A stretch of 64,000 bases of DNA from Colwellia sp. PAMC 21821. Its GTDB lineage: Bacteria; Pseudomonadota; Gammaproteobacteria; Enterobacterales; Alteromonadaceae. Within the stretch, counting starts at the first letter, position 1. Each line of letters opens with the position of its first letter. The DNA lies in assembly GCF_002077175.1 (NCBI RefSeq), contig NZ_CP014943.1:1426001-1490000 (forward strand), written 5' to 3'. Under the pieces are notes generated by a model. That model did no database searches. It was given only the letters and a program-made list of their open reading frames with translations, and was not told the DNA's origin. The position numbers were made by a program, and so were the translations under genes. Below are positions 47,391-57,823 of the stretch, piece after piece.

Positions 47391-48854
47391 CTACATCATA
47401 ACAACATCAAATTGCTCTTGATTATACATGCTTTCAGTCTGTACTTTAATTTGCTTACCAATGAAGAGTTCTAGCTCAGCAAGATTATGATACTCGTCAT
47501 TTTCTAATGACTCACTCACCGATGCTGACGTGTAGACAATAAACTTATCTGCATCATAAGCTCGATTTACTCGGACTATTTCACGAAGAATTTCAAAACA
47601 AACGGTCTCAACTGTTTTCACGTAACCGCGACCATGGCAAGCCCCGCATTCCCCACATAAAATATGCTCTAAACTTTCCCGAGTGCGTTTTCGCGTCATT
47701 TCTACAAGACCTAATGCGGAAAATCCTGACAAACTGTATTTAACATTATCTTTGGACATCGCCACATCTAAGCTGTGCAAAACACGACGCTTATGCTCTT
47801 TATCATGCATATCAATAAAGTCGACAATGATAATACCGCCAAGATTCCTTAATCTCAGCTGACGAGCAATGGCTTGTGTTGCTTCTATATTGGTATTAAA
47901 AATAGTCTCTTCTAAATTACGATGCCCAACAAATGCACCGGTATTTATATCTATTGTGGTCATGGCTTCGGTTTGGTCTATGATCAAAGATCCGCCGGAC
48001 TTTAACTCTATTTTTCGATGTAACGAACGTTGGATTTCATTTTCAACATCGAATAAGTCAAAAATAGGCCGTTCGCCCGGATAATACTCCAGCACCGATG
48101 TTAAATTAGGCACAAACTCAGTGGTAAATTCCACTAATTGTTCATAAGTTAGCTTTGAATCAACCCGAATTCGCTCAAGCGAGACACCAACAAAATCTCG
48201 TAACATACGAAATGCTAACGATAAATCTTGATAGATAGGATCTTTGGTTTGCTTACGCTCTTTTCGCTCAACAACCTTTGCCCAGACACGGCGAAGAAAT
48301 TCAGCATCGTGTTGTAATTCTTCCTTGCCTGCACCTTCAGCTGCCGTCCTAACAATGAAACCATGGTCTTTACCACAATAAGGCGTAACTATTGATTTCA
48401 GTCGATTTCGTTCAGCTGGATCGTCTATACGTTGCGATATACCCGCATGACTAGCATCGGGCATTAACACTAAATAACGTGCTGCGATGGTAATATCAGT
48501 TGTTAGCCTCGCACCTTTAGTGCCGAGCGGGTCTTTAACAACCTGCACAACAATATATTGCCCCTCGTGCACTAAATTTCTAATATCAGGTACTTGATCG
48601 CTATTGTTTTCATCGTTTAAGATAAGTTTAGAGTTGATATCTGAGGCATGTAAAAAAGCAGCTTTGCCTAAATTAATATCAACAAAAGCGGCTTGCATTC
48701 CGGGCAATACACGAATGATTTTACCCAAATATATATTTCCGACTAGGCCACGACGAGCTTCACGTTCTATATGAACTTCTTGCAGTGAACCGTTTTCGAT
48801 TAATGCTACCCTAGTTTCACTTGGCGTAACATTGATAAGTAATTCACCGCTCAT
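47391..48854 (-). CDS. rng: Ribonuclease G
   Basis: RNase G processes the 5' end of 16S rRNA and cleaves some mRNAs. The 487-residue protein has an S1 domain (NIYLGKIIRVLPGMQAAFVDINLGKAAFLH), the catalytic metal-binding acids in MTTIDINTG and IIIVDFIDM, and the zinc-link CGECGACHGRG near residue 400. It lacks the long C-terminal scaffold of RNase E, fitting RNase G. It lies 12 bp downstream of maf in the mreBCD-maf-rng unit. Confidence 0.97.
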   Translation of the reverse strand: MSGELLINVTPSETRVALIENGSLQEVHIEREARRGLVGNIYLGKIIRVLPGMQAAFVDINLGKAAFLHASDINSKLILNDENNSDQVPDIRNLVHEGQYIVVQVVKDPLGTKGARLTTDITIAARYLVLMPDASHAGISQRIDDPAERNRLKSIVTPYCGKDHGFIVRTAAEGAGKEELQHDAEFLRRVWAKVVERKERKQTKDPIYQDLSLAFRMLRDFVGVSLERIRVDSKLTYEQLVEFTTEFVPNLTSVLEYYPGERPIFDLFDVENEIQRSLHRKIELKSGGSLIIDQTEAMTTIDINTGAFVGHRNLEETIFNTNIEATQAIARQLRLRNLGGIIIVDFIDMHDKEHKRRVLHSLDVAMSKDNVKYSLSGFSALGLVEMTRKRTRESLEHILCGECGACHGRGYVKTVETVCFEILREIVRVNRAYDADKFIVYTSASVSESLENDEYHNLAELELFIGKQIKVQTESMYNQEQFDVVMM

Positions 48855-48866
48855 TTCGTTCCCTAT

Positions 48867-49454
48867 TTAATCTTGTGTCATTGGCGCTTTCACGCCAAAT
48901 GCCGATAATAACTGCGAAGTTTCGTATAATGGCAATCCGACAACGGCAGAATAACTACCGCGAATTTGTTTAACAAATTGTCCTGCTATACCCTGAATAC
49001 CATAGGCGCCGGCTTTATCTTGCGGCTCACCAGTTTGCCAATAACGCTTTATCTCTTGTTCAGTAAGTTCTTTAAAATCTACTTCAGTTCTGACCACAAT
49101 AACATCACTACGTTCACCTTTAACTGCTGCAATAGCGGTAACCACCTGATGAGATTTCCCTGACAGCATAGTAAGTATAGCGATACATTCGTCAAGTGAG
49201 GCAGGTTTACCTAATATATGTTGCCCGAATATCACACTGGTATCTGATCCTAATACCACAACATTTTCATCATATTGCTTCGCAATAGCACGGGCTTTTT
49301 CAATCGCCAAACGTGCAACATATTGCTCAGGGGTTTCTTGGGGTAATACGCTTTCATCAATATCAGCAGGTAAGCAGATAAAGTCGTAGCCAAGTTGTTC
49401 AAGCAGTTCTTTTCGACGCGGTGATTGCGACGCTAAAATCAAAGTAGTAGACAT
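48867..49454 (-). CDS. Maf family nucleotide pyrophosphatase (dTTP/UTP pyrophosphatase, YhdE type)
   Basis: A 195-residue house-cleaning pyrophosphatase. It opens with ILASQSPRRKELLEQLG, the Maf signature, followed by ADIDES, the acid in VVLGSDTSVIFG, GKP, and KAGAYGIQGIAG. Location directly after mreD and before rng matches YhdE of E. coli, which acts on dTTP and UTP. The gap to mreD is a single base. Confidence 0.95.
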   Translation of the reverse strand: MSTTLILASQSPRRKELLEQLGYDFICLPADIDESVLPQETPEQYVARLAIEKARAIAKQYDENVVVLGSDTSVIFGQHILGKPASLDECIAILTMLSGKSHQVVTAIAAVKGERSDVIVVRTEVDFKELTEQEIKRYWQTGEPQDKAGAYGIQGIAGQFVKQIRGSYSAVVGLPLYETSQLLSAFGVKAPMTQD

Positions 49455-49455
49455 G

Positions 49456-49935
49456 TTATTTTATTCGAAAATTTCGTCTTATTTTACGTAAAAGCAAAAA
49501 GGCCCAAGGCCAAAGTATGATTGTTGTAAATACGGGGTACAAATAACTAGGTAAAAATACCGCGTCAGTTAAAAATCGTTGTAGCCAGAAAACAATTAAG
49601 TGATATAAAGCTGATAATACACCAACAATAAGTGCTTGTTGCCAAACTGAAAAGTTGCGTATTTTTTGAAAATTACCGGCAACAATGTAAACAGCAATCG
49701 CCATTGCACCAGCATGTACACCTAAAGTTGAGCCTAATAAAACATCCAGAATAAAGCCCAGAACCCAAGCGGAAATAACATTCACGCGCGACGGCAGCGC
49801 CAAACACCAGTAAAGTAAAACCACCAATACCCAGTCAGGTCGAAAAGCGTCAACGCTTAATGGTAACGGCATGATACTGGCCATCAGTGCCACTAAAAAG
49901 GTTAAGAGTATAATCAAGCGACTAGCAAAGGTCAT
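49456..49935 (-). CDS. mreD: Rod shape-determining protein MreD
   Basis: A 159-residue inner-membrane protein with about five hydrophobic segments, including PDWVLVVLLYWCLALPSRVNVISAWVLGFILDVLLGSTLG, conserved in MreD. It is part of the elongasome with MreB and MreC. The ATG overlaps the mreC stop by 4 bp. Confidence 0.95.
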   Translation of the reverse strand: MTFASRLIILLTFLVALMASIMPLPLSVDAFRPDWVLVVLLYWCLALPSRVNVISAWVLGFILDVLLGSTLGVHAGAMAIAVYIVAGNFQKIRNFSVWQQALIVGVLSALYHLIVFWLQRFLTDAVFLPSYLYPVFTTIILWPWAFLLLRKIRRNFRIK

Positions 49936-50813
49936 TGAGTTGCGGCCTCTTTTGCTGGCAATGTATCGGTTGTTTTAGCCTTTGGCGCATTAGCTTGTTC
50001 TGGCCACAATAATAAGACATATCGTAAGCGATCAATTTTGGCTACTGGCTGACTTTGAATTTGAGAAAATGCCCGCGACTCGTCTTGAATAACAGAAGTC
50101 ACTTTCGATACGGGATACCCTTCTGGGAATTTACTACCTAAACCAGAGGTAACTAATAGATCGCCAGTACGCACATCACTACTGTGGGGAACATGATTAT
50201 GGCTTAAACGGTCAATTACCCCAACACCGCTAGCGATCAACCTGACACCATTGCGACTGATTCTAACCGGTATAGCGTGGGTTACATCCGTGATCAATAA
50301 TACGCGGCTACTGGTTGTACCCACATGTAATATTTGGCCGACAATACCTTCATCGTCAATTACGGCTTGGCCTTCATAAACGCCGTCGTTTGCACCACGG
50401 TTTATCACGACTTGATGCGTATAAGGGTCACTATCAACCGCAAGAATTTCAGCCACCATTTTTTTAGCGTCGCTGCGCACCGGAGAAGCAAGTAGCGCTC
50501 TTAAACGCCCATTTTCACGCTTAACAATCTCTAATTGTAATGCCTGTTCATGGAAGACTAACTCGTTGATTTTGTATTGTTCATTGTCATCTATGAGTTT
50601 ACGACGCGTAACAATGTTTTCTGCCGCCCAATTCATCATTTGTTTAGGTGCGGTGGCTAAATATTGTAATGGGCTCACTATAGATTGCAAAAAGCCTCGA
50701 GCGGACTCGAAGCTATTCATTTTATGGTCAAAAAATATTAACGCTGCAGAGCAAAGCAGCACCAAAAAAAGTCGGTGCTGTGGGGCCGGTCCATGCTTAA
50801 ATATAGGATTCAT
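49932..50813 (-). CDS. mreC: Rod shape-determining protein MreC
   Basis: A 293-residue bitopic protein: short cytoplasmic tail, membrane helix (about 14-28), a coiled coil (about 70-105), then a periplasmic beta-domain with VVINRGANDGVYEGQAVIDDEGIVGQI and TGDLLVTSGLGSKFPEGYPV. It links MreB with cell-wall enzymes. It begins 33 bp after mreB. Confidence 0.97.
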   Translation of the reverse strand: MNPIFKHGPAPQHRLFLVLLCSAALIFFDHKMNSFESARGFLQSIVSPLQYLATAPKQMMNWAAENIVTRRKLIDDNEQYKINELVFHEQALQLEIVKRENGRLRALLASPVRSDAKKMVAEILAVDSDPYTHQVVINRGANDGVYEGQAVIDDEGIVGQILHVGTTSSRVLLITDVTHAIPVRISRNGVRLIASGVGVIDRLSHNHVPHSSDVRTGDLLVTSGLGSKFPEGYPVSKVTSVIQDESRAFSQIQSQPVAKIDRLRYVLLLWPEQANAPKAKTTDTLPAKEAATQ

Positions 50814-50846
50814 AAATTAAACTTGTATAAATACTAATTTAGTATT

Positions 50847-51917
<1,071 letters not shown>

Positions 51918-52043
51918 CTAGGCAACAAGCTGCCGGAATATTATTGTGCTGAATTTACAAGCCTGTATTTACTTGCAAAAGGTATTTTATACTATTAACA
52001 CGCTATCATACCGCAGACGATAGTACTTGTGTTATTTCAATGA

Positions 52044-52075
52044 CAAAAATATCATGAAATATTAAGATATTTTTG
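52044..52075 (-). terminator. Hairpin between mshQ and mreB
   Basis: CAAAAATATC and GATATTTTTG form a perfect 10-bp AT-rich stem with a 12-base loop, 73 bp after the mshQ stop. A T run is built into the arm. It may end the MSHA transcript before mreB. Confidence 0.45.
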
Positions 52076-52147
52076 CATTCATTAAGCTAAGTTGCGGTTA
52101 AATAGCATAAATGCGTGTAGTTTACTGAATACTACTAACATTAAGGC

Positions 52148-55100
52148 TTAATTCACCACTTCACGCCATGAAATAATTCGATCGTTACCGCGATAGAAAC
52201 CAAAACTTAATACCGCGCTTGGGTTGTCATCGTAAAAATTACCGTCATTATCGCTGTCTACCCCATCCCACTTAAATTTTAACCAGCTTGGCACTTCATA
52301 TTCCCATTCAAGCATGCCACGTTTCCCTGGGCTACTGAATGATAACCCTGCTTGAATACCACGGTCAAAAACACCTGAAACGCTCGCTGCGGTATCACTA
52401 ACTTGTATTGCATCTGTATCAATGTCGATTAAACGATAATCCCAAAGGTTCATATTACCTGAATATTTCGCGCCGGCTTTTTTATCGCCAATAAGTGTTG
52501 ATAAGCAAGATTCATCGGTATGCAATTTAAACGTTGAATCGTCATAAATTTGGACATTTAACGGCGCGCGTAACTTGGCATTTTCAGAGCCATAAGCATT
52601 TTCTAACACCATACGAGCAAAGCGAATTTCTACACCATCGGTTATCAGTTTCTCTGTCGCATCAGTATTACTGCTGAGTAACACACCATCACTATCTTCA
52701 ATTCGACTCGTCACAAAAGCTATTTGAGCATTAAAAGGCGGTAATAAACTTGAAGCATTTTTGTTATAACTAAAATGATCATCATTAGATAAAGTATAAA
52801 GCCATTCGCCAGCGATTAAATTCCCGCTAACATCAATACTAGCGCTCAAACTGCCTGCTTCCATCACCGCAGAAATAGCAACGGGGTTGCCGCTAGCACT
52901 GCCTACTTTTTGTTGGCTATCGTCGTTCGTTGGTAAGTTAATATCAACCCCACTAAAGAGTAGCTTCATAAAACCTTCTGAATCGCCCAAGGTGTAGTTT
53001 TTGGTAAGGCCGTCATTGGCATTATATGCCGTTATCGTTATTTTAGGCTCAAGACTATAGCTAATAGCGCCCTTACCGTTAGTGGTTTGCTGGCCGGTAT
53101 AGGCCCAATCAGAAATAGAACATATACCTGTTGCACTATGGTACGCGTCAAGCTTTCCTTTATGCTCTGTTTTAACCGTTTGCTTAAAGTAAGCAGGCGT
53201 AAATCGCCCAATAGTCAGATCATTAGCGGTAATTAAGCCGTCAACATTACCTAAACCACCATAATTAATATCTTGTATATCAACATTAATTACGCCAACT
53301 TCATTATATTGCGCGCCACTAAATGCTGATTTACCTTTCTCGCCATCACTAAAACTCGTTAATATGGCGCTTTGAAAACTTGCATTCGTTGTCGCCGCGC
53401 GATTTTGTCCTAGCGCGTAGGTAAATTGCCCGTCAATTGCGCCATTAAGTACTGGCGCAACGCGTAATATTTTTAGCTGTAGTTCGCCATCGGCTTGACG
53501 GTAATTTTGTGTTAGATTTCCTGCGGCATTAAGCGCACTCAAGGTAAAGCCGAAATTATCCCCAGCTTTATGGATTATTGTACTCGAAGCGCTACTACCA
53601 TTTATTGCACCTAGCGCGTTTGTTGCTGAAATCGCAAAACTATGCGGTTTCACCCAAAAATCATTCGAACTACCTTCCAGCGAAATATTAGCGTTTGAGT
53701 AATGGGCATGCAGTCGAATTTCGCCAACGTCCAAGTAGCTAGGGATTGGTATAACAGCAATGCTGTCGTTGCCAAAGTTCAAGGTAACATTATCAGTAAA
53801 TAGTGGCTGTTTGGCGATACTAACTCCATTGGTTTGAAATGCTAACCCGGCGTTAAAGCTGCTATCAGGCGTGACATTTAGTTGAGCAAGACTAACGTCA
53901 ACATTACCGGCGAAAATCCCTTCGCAAGCACCATTATTGTTTTTTACTGCTTGTATCTTTAACGTCTCACTAAAAATAGCGCCAGCGGTTTGGTGTCCAA
54001 TAACTTCGCTATTAGTGTCACCGTATAAGAACCTGAAACCTGCATCAGTAAAGGTAATGTCGCAACTTGTTCCAAAACCTGAACATTCCACAGCGTTGCT
54101 AGCGGCAATGCTTGCGCCATCAATAGATAACACCAGCGTTTCTGCCGTTGTATGACTTAAATTAATCTGGGTACTGCCGTTAAATGTCGGCGAGGCTTTA
54201 ATCTCTTTGCCCGTAACTGAGCTCGTAATATTAAGATTTAAGCTAACTGATTCAGTGCTTTCGGTTGTGCAGTCACTATTACTACATGCTTTTATAGTTA
54301 TTGGCTCGGCGGCACAGGTTAAACCATTACCGTCATGTACTATTTCATAATGATGTATAACGGGCTCAGCACAAGCGTGTCGCTCATTATAAACCTGATT
54401 AACTTCAGTGGCATTAAGTGCGCCCGTATATATCTTTACCTCATCAATAAAGCCGTGAAAGTAACGAGAGTCTGAACCGTGCTCTTGATTTTGATCTTGA
54501 CCAATATTTAACGGAGCATCATTTAAGGTTAACTGTTCGCTAAAAGTACCTGAGCCTCTTTCAACACCATTAACATAAATGACTTGTTGACCACTTTTGT
54601 AGGTTATTGCTATGTGATACCAACTATTAAGGGTAATACCAGCTCCTGTAGTCGTAAGCTCATTGGTTTCCCACCACCAGTTAATTTCACCTGTAGGTTT
54701 CAAATGAAACTCATAATTCTCATCTTTTGAAACTATGGTATGAAAATTTTCGCTAGCGCTTGGTAATGATTTAGGGTTTATCCAAGCTGTAATGGTCAAT
54801 TCTCTTGGTATGTCTAATGCTGTGTTGTCTGCAATACTGACATAATCGTCAATACCGTCGAAAACACCAAAACCACAGGTACCAGGATTGCCCGTTAGGG
54901 CGGGCGAGTTTAATGCAGTGTTAGCACCATTAAACGCTTGTCCATTCAAGTTCGCATTACTCTCTATAACCTCACCTGCTACGCTGCTCCACGAGCTTTC
55001 ATCTAGTGAATATTGTGCAATTAATTCTATACAATTAGGACTGGCCCTCACGCCACCATCATAGTTTGCACCACCATTTTGGTTGTTATAAATTGTGCTG

Positions 55101-56302
55101 ATTTCACTCGCTTTTAACGCGCCATTAAAAACAATAAATTCATCTAAAGGAGCCCGAAAACCTTGCGGGTCATTGGTACTTATTTCATCAAAAGATGTAC
55201 CAATATACTTAAGTGTGCCGGCAGGAATTAGATTAATCGCTTCTATAAATGTGCCATCTATATATAAATTGGATTGCCCATTTTTATACACTAGCGCCAT
55301 ATGATGCCAACCATCACTTAAGGTATTAAACTGATACGTACCGTAAATAGTTTGTTGCGGATTTGAGCTATAAATCGCCCACTTCCAATCATTTAATCGA
55401 TCGATAACGAGTAAATCGCTGCCATTTACCATAGCCCCAAGCACAAAATATCGACTGCCTGTAATATCAGTAGGTTTTTTAAACCAAGTTGAAACACTGT
55501 ATCGACTGGGTAGCGGGATATTAGTTTGCATATGGTGAACTGCATTGTTAATTGCCAATGCATTTTCTATTTGTGCATCGTCTGACGTATTCACGCCGTT
55601 ATGACTGGTGCCCGAGTAGTTACCAAACTGGTCAATAACTTCGTTGCCTGAGCCAAGGTATTTACACTCGTCAAATTGAAAGTTTGCTATAGCAACGGCG
55701 GGATCTGGTACTTTAATCGTTAAACTGACATAGTCACTGTATATAATATCGTCTTTATTTTGCCCAGATTTTTTATCTTGAGCGACCATATATAACACCA
55801 TGGCATTTTGGTTGCTACCACCAAAGAAGTCAGTAATATTACTTGTTGCCTGACCTAAGAGCGTGACCTCATTACTTGTCGAGGAACCTTCTTGAACCAA
55901 GACATAAGATGCTGTTCGAAAGTTCCATATATAAAAGTTAACGCCATCGCGACGGCCATTATTACTATTGATGCCATATCCGTTCCACAAAATATTAAAT
56001 TGTGTAATATCTGCTTCATCTTCATCTATATTAATTACATATTGCGTGACAGGATAACTTCCATTTGTCGTTGCAATACTTTGCTGATACGTTTGGTCGT
56101 CAACTTTTAAACTGGCGTACTCAGATGCTGAGACAGCAGAGCCTACAGCGCTTAAGGTAGTAGGGACCTGTGTACTTGACTGCCCTTTATATGCAAAGAT
56201 ATCTGTACTCGGCGTGCGGGTATTGAAGTCATATAAAATATCTTCAAACGCACTGGCAGTAAATGGCAGTAAACAAACAACAAACAATAAAAGATACTTC
56301 AT
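52148..56302 (-). CDS. mshQ: MSHA biogenesis protein MshQ with two LamG domains
   Basis: A 1384-residue secreted protein, the last gene of the MSHA locus. It has a signal peptide (about 1-18). The region 20-200 is beta-rich. Two concanavalin/LamG-like domains follow at about 205-410 and 425-645; each has the W-H-H-or-Y-x-A-x-x-Y pattern (SDGWHHMALVYKNGQ and LNSWYHIAITYKSGQ) and ends in LDEF or IDEVKIYTGAL. The C-terminal half (from about 650, HYEIVHDGNGLTCAAEPITIKAC, to the end FYRGNDRIISWREVVN) is the DUF6701/MshQ domain. MshQ is thought to be a surface or pilus-associated protein; the LamG domains suggest binding to carbohydrates or surfaces. AAGGG precedes the ATG. Confidence 0.9.
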   Translation of the reverse strand: MKYLLLFVVCLLPFTASAFEDILYDFNTRTPSTDIFAYKGQSSTQVPTTLSAVGSAVSASEYASLKVDDQTYQQSIATTNGSYPVTQYVINIDEDEADITQFNILWNGYGINSNNGRRDGVNFYIWNFRTASYVLVQEGSSTSNEVTLLGQATSNITDFFGGSNQNAMVLYMVAQDKKSGQNKDDIIYSDYVSLTIKVPDPAVAIANFQFDECKYLGSGNEVIDQFGNYSGTSHNGVNTSDDAQIENALAINNAVHHMQTNIPLPSRYSVSTWFKKPTDITGSRYFVLGAMVNGSDLLVIDRLNDWKWAIYSSNPQQTIYGTYQFNTLSDGWHHMALVYKNGQSNLYIDGTFIEAINLIPAGTLKYIGTSFDEISTNDPQGFRAPLDEFIVFNGALKASEISTIYNNQNGGANYDGGVRASPNCIELIAQYSLDESSWSSVAGEVIESNANLNGQAFNGANTALNSPALTGNPGTCGFGVFDGIDDYVSIADNTALDIPRELTITAWINPKSLPSASENFHTIVSKDENYEFHLKPTGEINWWWETNELTTTGAGITLNSWYHIAITYKSGQQVIYVNGVERGSGTFSEQLTLNDAPLNIGQDQNQEHGSDSRYFHGFIDEVKIYTGALNATEVNQVYNERHACAEPVIHHYEIVHDGNGLTCAAEPITIKACSNSDCTTESTESVSLNLNITSSVTGKEIKASPTFNGSTQINLSHTTAETLVLSIDGASIAASNAVECSGFGTSCDITFTDAGFRFLYGDTNSEVIGHQTAGAIFSETLKIQAVKNNNGACEGIFAGNVDVSLAQLNVTPDSSFNAGLAFQTNGVSIAKQPLFTDNVTLNFGNDSIAVIPIPSYLDVGEIRLHAHYSNANISLEGSSNDFWVKPHSFAISATNALGAINGSSASSTIIHKAGDNFGFTLSALNAAGNLTQNYRQADGELQLKILRVAPVLNGAIDGQFTYALGQNRAATTNASFQSAILTSFSDGEKGKSAFSGAQYNEVGVINVDIQDINYGGLGNVDGLITANDLTIGRFTPAYFKQTVKTEHKGKLDAYHSATGICSISDWAYTGQQTTNGKGAISYSLEPKITITAYNANDGLTKNYTLGDSEGFMKLLFSGVDINLPTNDDSQQKVGSASGNPVAISAVMEAGSLSASIDVSGNLIAGEWLYTLSNDDHFSYNKNASSLLPPFNAQIAFVTSRIEDSDGVLLSSNTDATEKLITDGVEIRFARMVLENAYGSENAKLRAPLNVQIYDDSTFKLHTDESCLSTLIGDKKAGAKYSGNMNLWDYRLIDIDTDAIQVSDTAASVSGVFDRGIQAGLSFSSPGKRGMLEWEYEVPSWLKFKWDGVDSDNDGNFYDDNPSAVLSFGFYRGNDRIISWREVVN

Positions 56303-56402
56303 CGGTACAACCCTTAAACATCCAAAGTAACTGAGTTTTACAGCTAAACTACATCCGCGCTTTGACCATCATGAAGGCCTACGGGATGGAAATTATAAAT
56401 TT

Positions 56403-56430
56403 ATACCAATTTGATTAATTAACTTGGTAT
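56403..56430. repeat. Minimal palindromic repeat
   Basis: ATACCAA and TTGGTAT flank TTTGATTAATTAAC. This is the two outer ends of the dispersed element at 11432-11595 joined without the centre. It lies upstream of mshQ. Confidence 0.6.
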
Positions 56431-56536
56431 TAGTAGCAAGAAAGGTAATGAAATCAACACAAGGTTTACTGGGTACAAGATTATTATTCAGCTACCATAA
56501 TTTATTAAAGGTACCGCTATGTGGTTTAATAAGCAA

Positions 56537-56562
56537 TAAAAAACCCGCATATAGCGGGTTTG
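56537..56562 (-). terminator. Terminator of the PEP-CTERM gene
   Basis: AAACCCGC/GCGGGTTT stem with a short loop. On the minus strand it is followed by TTTTTT. It begins 18 bp after the stop of the PEP-CTERM gene, so mshQ is probably transcribed from its own promoter or by readthrough. Confidence 0.85.
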
Positions 56563-56579
56563 GTAAACGGTGGTTTAAA

Positions 56580-57122
56580 TTATTTTGCGTTACGCTTACG
56601 CAGTGCAAAACCTACAAGGCCAGCCGCGAAAATGAATAATGTGGTTGGTTCAGGAACTTGGGCAGTTTCAGGTAATGACGCACGAACATAGAATGTTTCG
56701 TAATTTTCAACTAACGATTCTTTAGCGGACTTTACGCCCGACTTTGAACCGCTCTCAAAATCACTTATATCAACATGTACAAAATCCGAGTTCCAATAAG
56801 CAACTGACTGAACAATCTCGCCGTTGCGCTGAAAGTCAGCCAAGGTTAATTGTAAGAATAATTCTTTAAGTTCGCTACCCTCAATGAACATCCAACCAGC
56901 ATGAAAGCTAGGGTCTTCAAAAACATTAGTAACATACTCATTATGAGTAGGGTCTGTACCTTTATAAATCGAGGTATTAACTGGCGACGCCCATGTCCAA
57001 TCATAACCTTGGTATGTTATGTAGGTATCTTTAGTCAGATCAGTGGTAATTAAACCCGCAAATGCAGAGTTACTAATTACCAACAACAATGGCAATAGTA
57101 GTTTCAATGTAAACTTAATCAT
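56580..57122 (-). CDS. PEP-CTERM sorting-domain protein
   Basis: A 180-residue exported protein from the ATG at 57120-57122, preceded by TTGAGG; an upstream TTG in frame is less likely. It has an N-terminal signal peptide (to about Phe-Ala in SNSAFAG) and a C-terminal exosortase signal: VPEPTTLFIFAAGLVGFALRKRNAK, that is PEP, a hydrophobic helix, then a basic tail. The middle part has no recognised family. Proteins of this class are cut and anchored by an exosortase (EpsH/XrtA type), which is not in the window. The gene lies between mshP and mshQ, with its own terminator. Confidence 0.88.
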   Translation of the reverse strand: MIKFTLKLLLPLLLVISNSAFAGLITTDLTKDTYITYQGYDWTWASPVNTSIYKGTDPTHNEYVTNVFEDPSFHAGWMFIEGSELKELFLQLTLADFQRNGEIVQSVAYWNSDFVHVDISDFESGSKSGVKSAKESLVENYETFYVRASLPETAQVPEPTTLFIFAAGLVGFALRKRNAK

Positions 57123-57346
57123 TATAAACCTCAATTAATGAAAAACAGCAGCAATACAGTTAATCTATATTAACTTATAACTCACTTAAAGCAAATATCA
57201 AGCCAAGAAGTAAAAAACATTACAAATCAATGTCATTAGAGTTTAGTGAAATTTAAGGTTACTAAAAGTGTAAAATAATCAAACACTTTTACGACGAAAA
57301 ATAACAATCAATACAACGGGAAATTTTAGGCTTATATTTTTAACTA

Positions 57347-57823
57347 TTATAAACTACGCGCCTCAACAGCAACGGTTCTCGACGTCAACTCACCATCTAT
57401 GGTGCATTCAGCACTACTCTCGATGGTATAATATCGAACACTATTGAGTGTAAAGTCATCACAACTGACATTAACTTTACACTGTGCTAAACCTTTCGAT
57501 GCGCTAAAACTAGGCGTAATACTATTAATGTCTGCTTGGCTTTTGCACGCTATAGCCGCACTACTTAGTGGAAAAATCTGGGCTAATTGCCATTGCAAAC
57601 CACTTTGTGCGGCGGTGTAAGCGCGGGTGCCTAATACTTCGTAAGCAACACCTTCTTGGCTTGAATCGAGCATATTAATTAACGCAGCACCTAGCGCAGA
57701 TAAAACAATAATAATAAAAATAGCAATGACTAGAGCACTACCTGATTGTGCTTTGCAAGCTAACGGTTGACGATTAGATAATGGCAAACTTTTAACTAAT
57801 ATAGGTTTTTGTTTAAGGGACAT
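57347..57823 (-). CDS. mshP: MSHA biogenesis protein MshP
   Basis: A 158-residue minor pilin-like protein of the PilX kind. After a basic N-terminal stretch comes QSGSALVIAIFIIIVLSALGAALINML, a type IV pilin helix without the usual FTLIE, as known for MshP. The C-terminal part has four cysteines, two of them in AQCKVNVSCDD. I place the start at the ATG 57821-57823, which overlaps the end of mshO and has CAGGTG upstream. An upstream TTG is possible but poor. Confidence 0.85.
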   Translation of the reverse strand: MSLKQKPILVKSLPLSNRQPLACKAQSGSALVIAIFIIIVLSALGAALINMLDSSQEGVAYEVLGTRAYTAAQSGLQWQLAQIFPLSSAAIACKSQADINSITPSFSASKGLAQCKVNVSCDDFTLNSVRYYTIESSAECTIDGELTSRTVAVEARSL

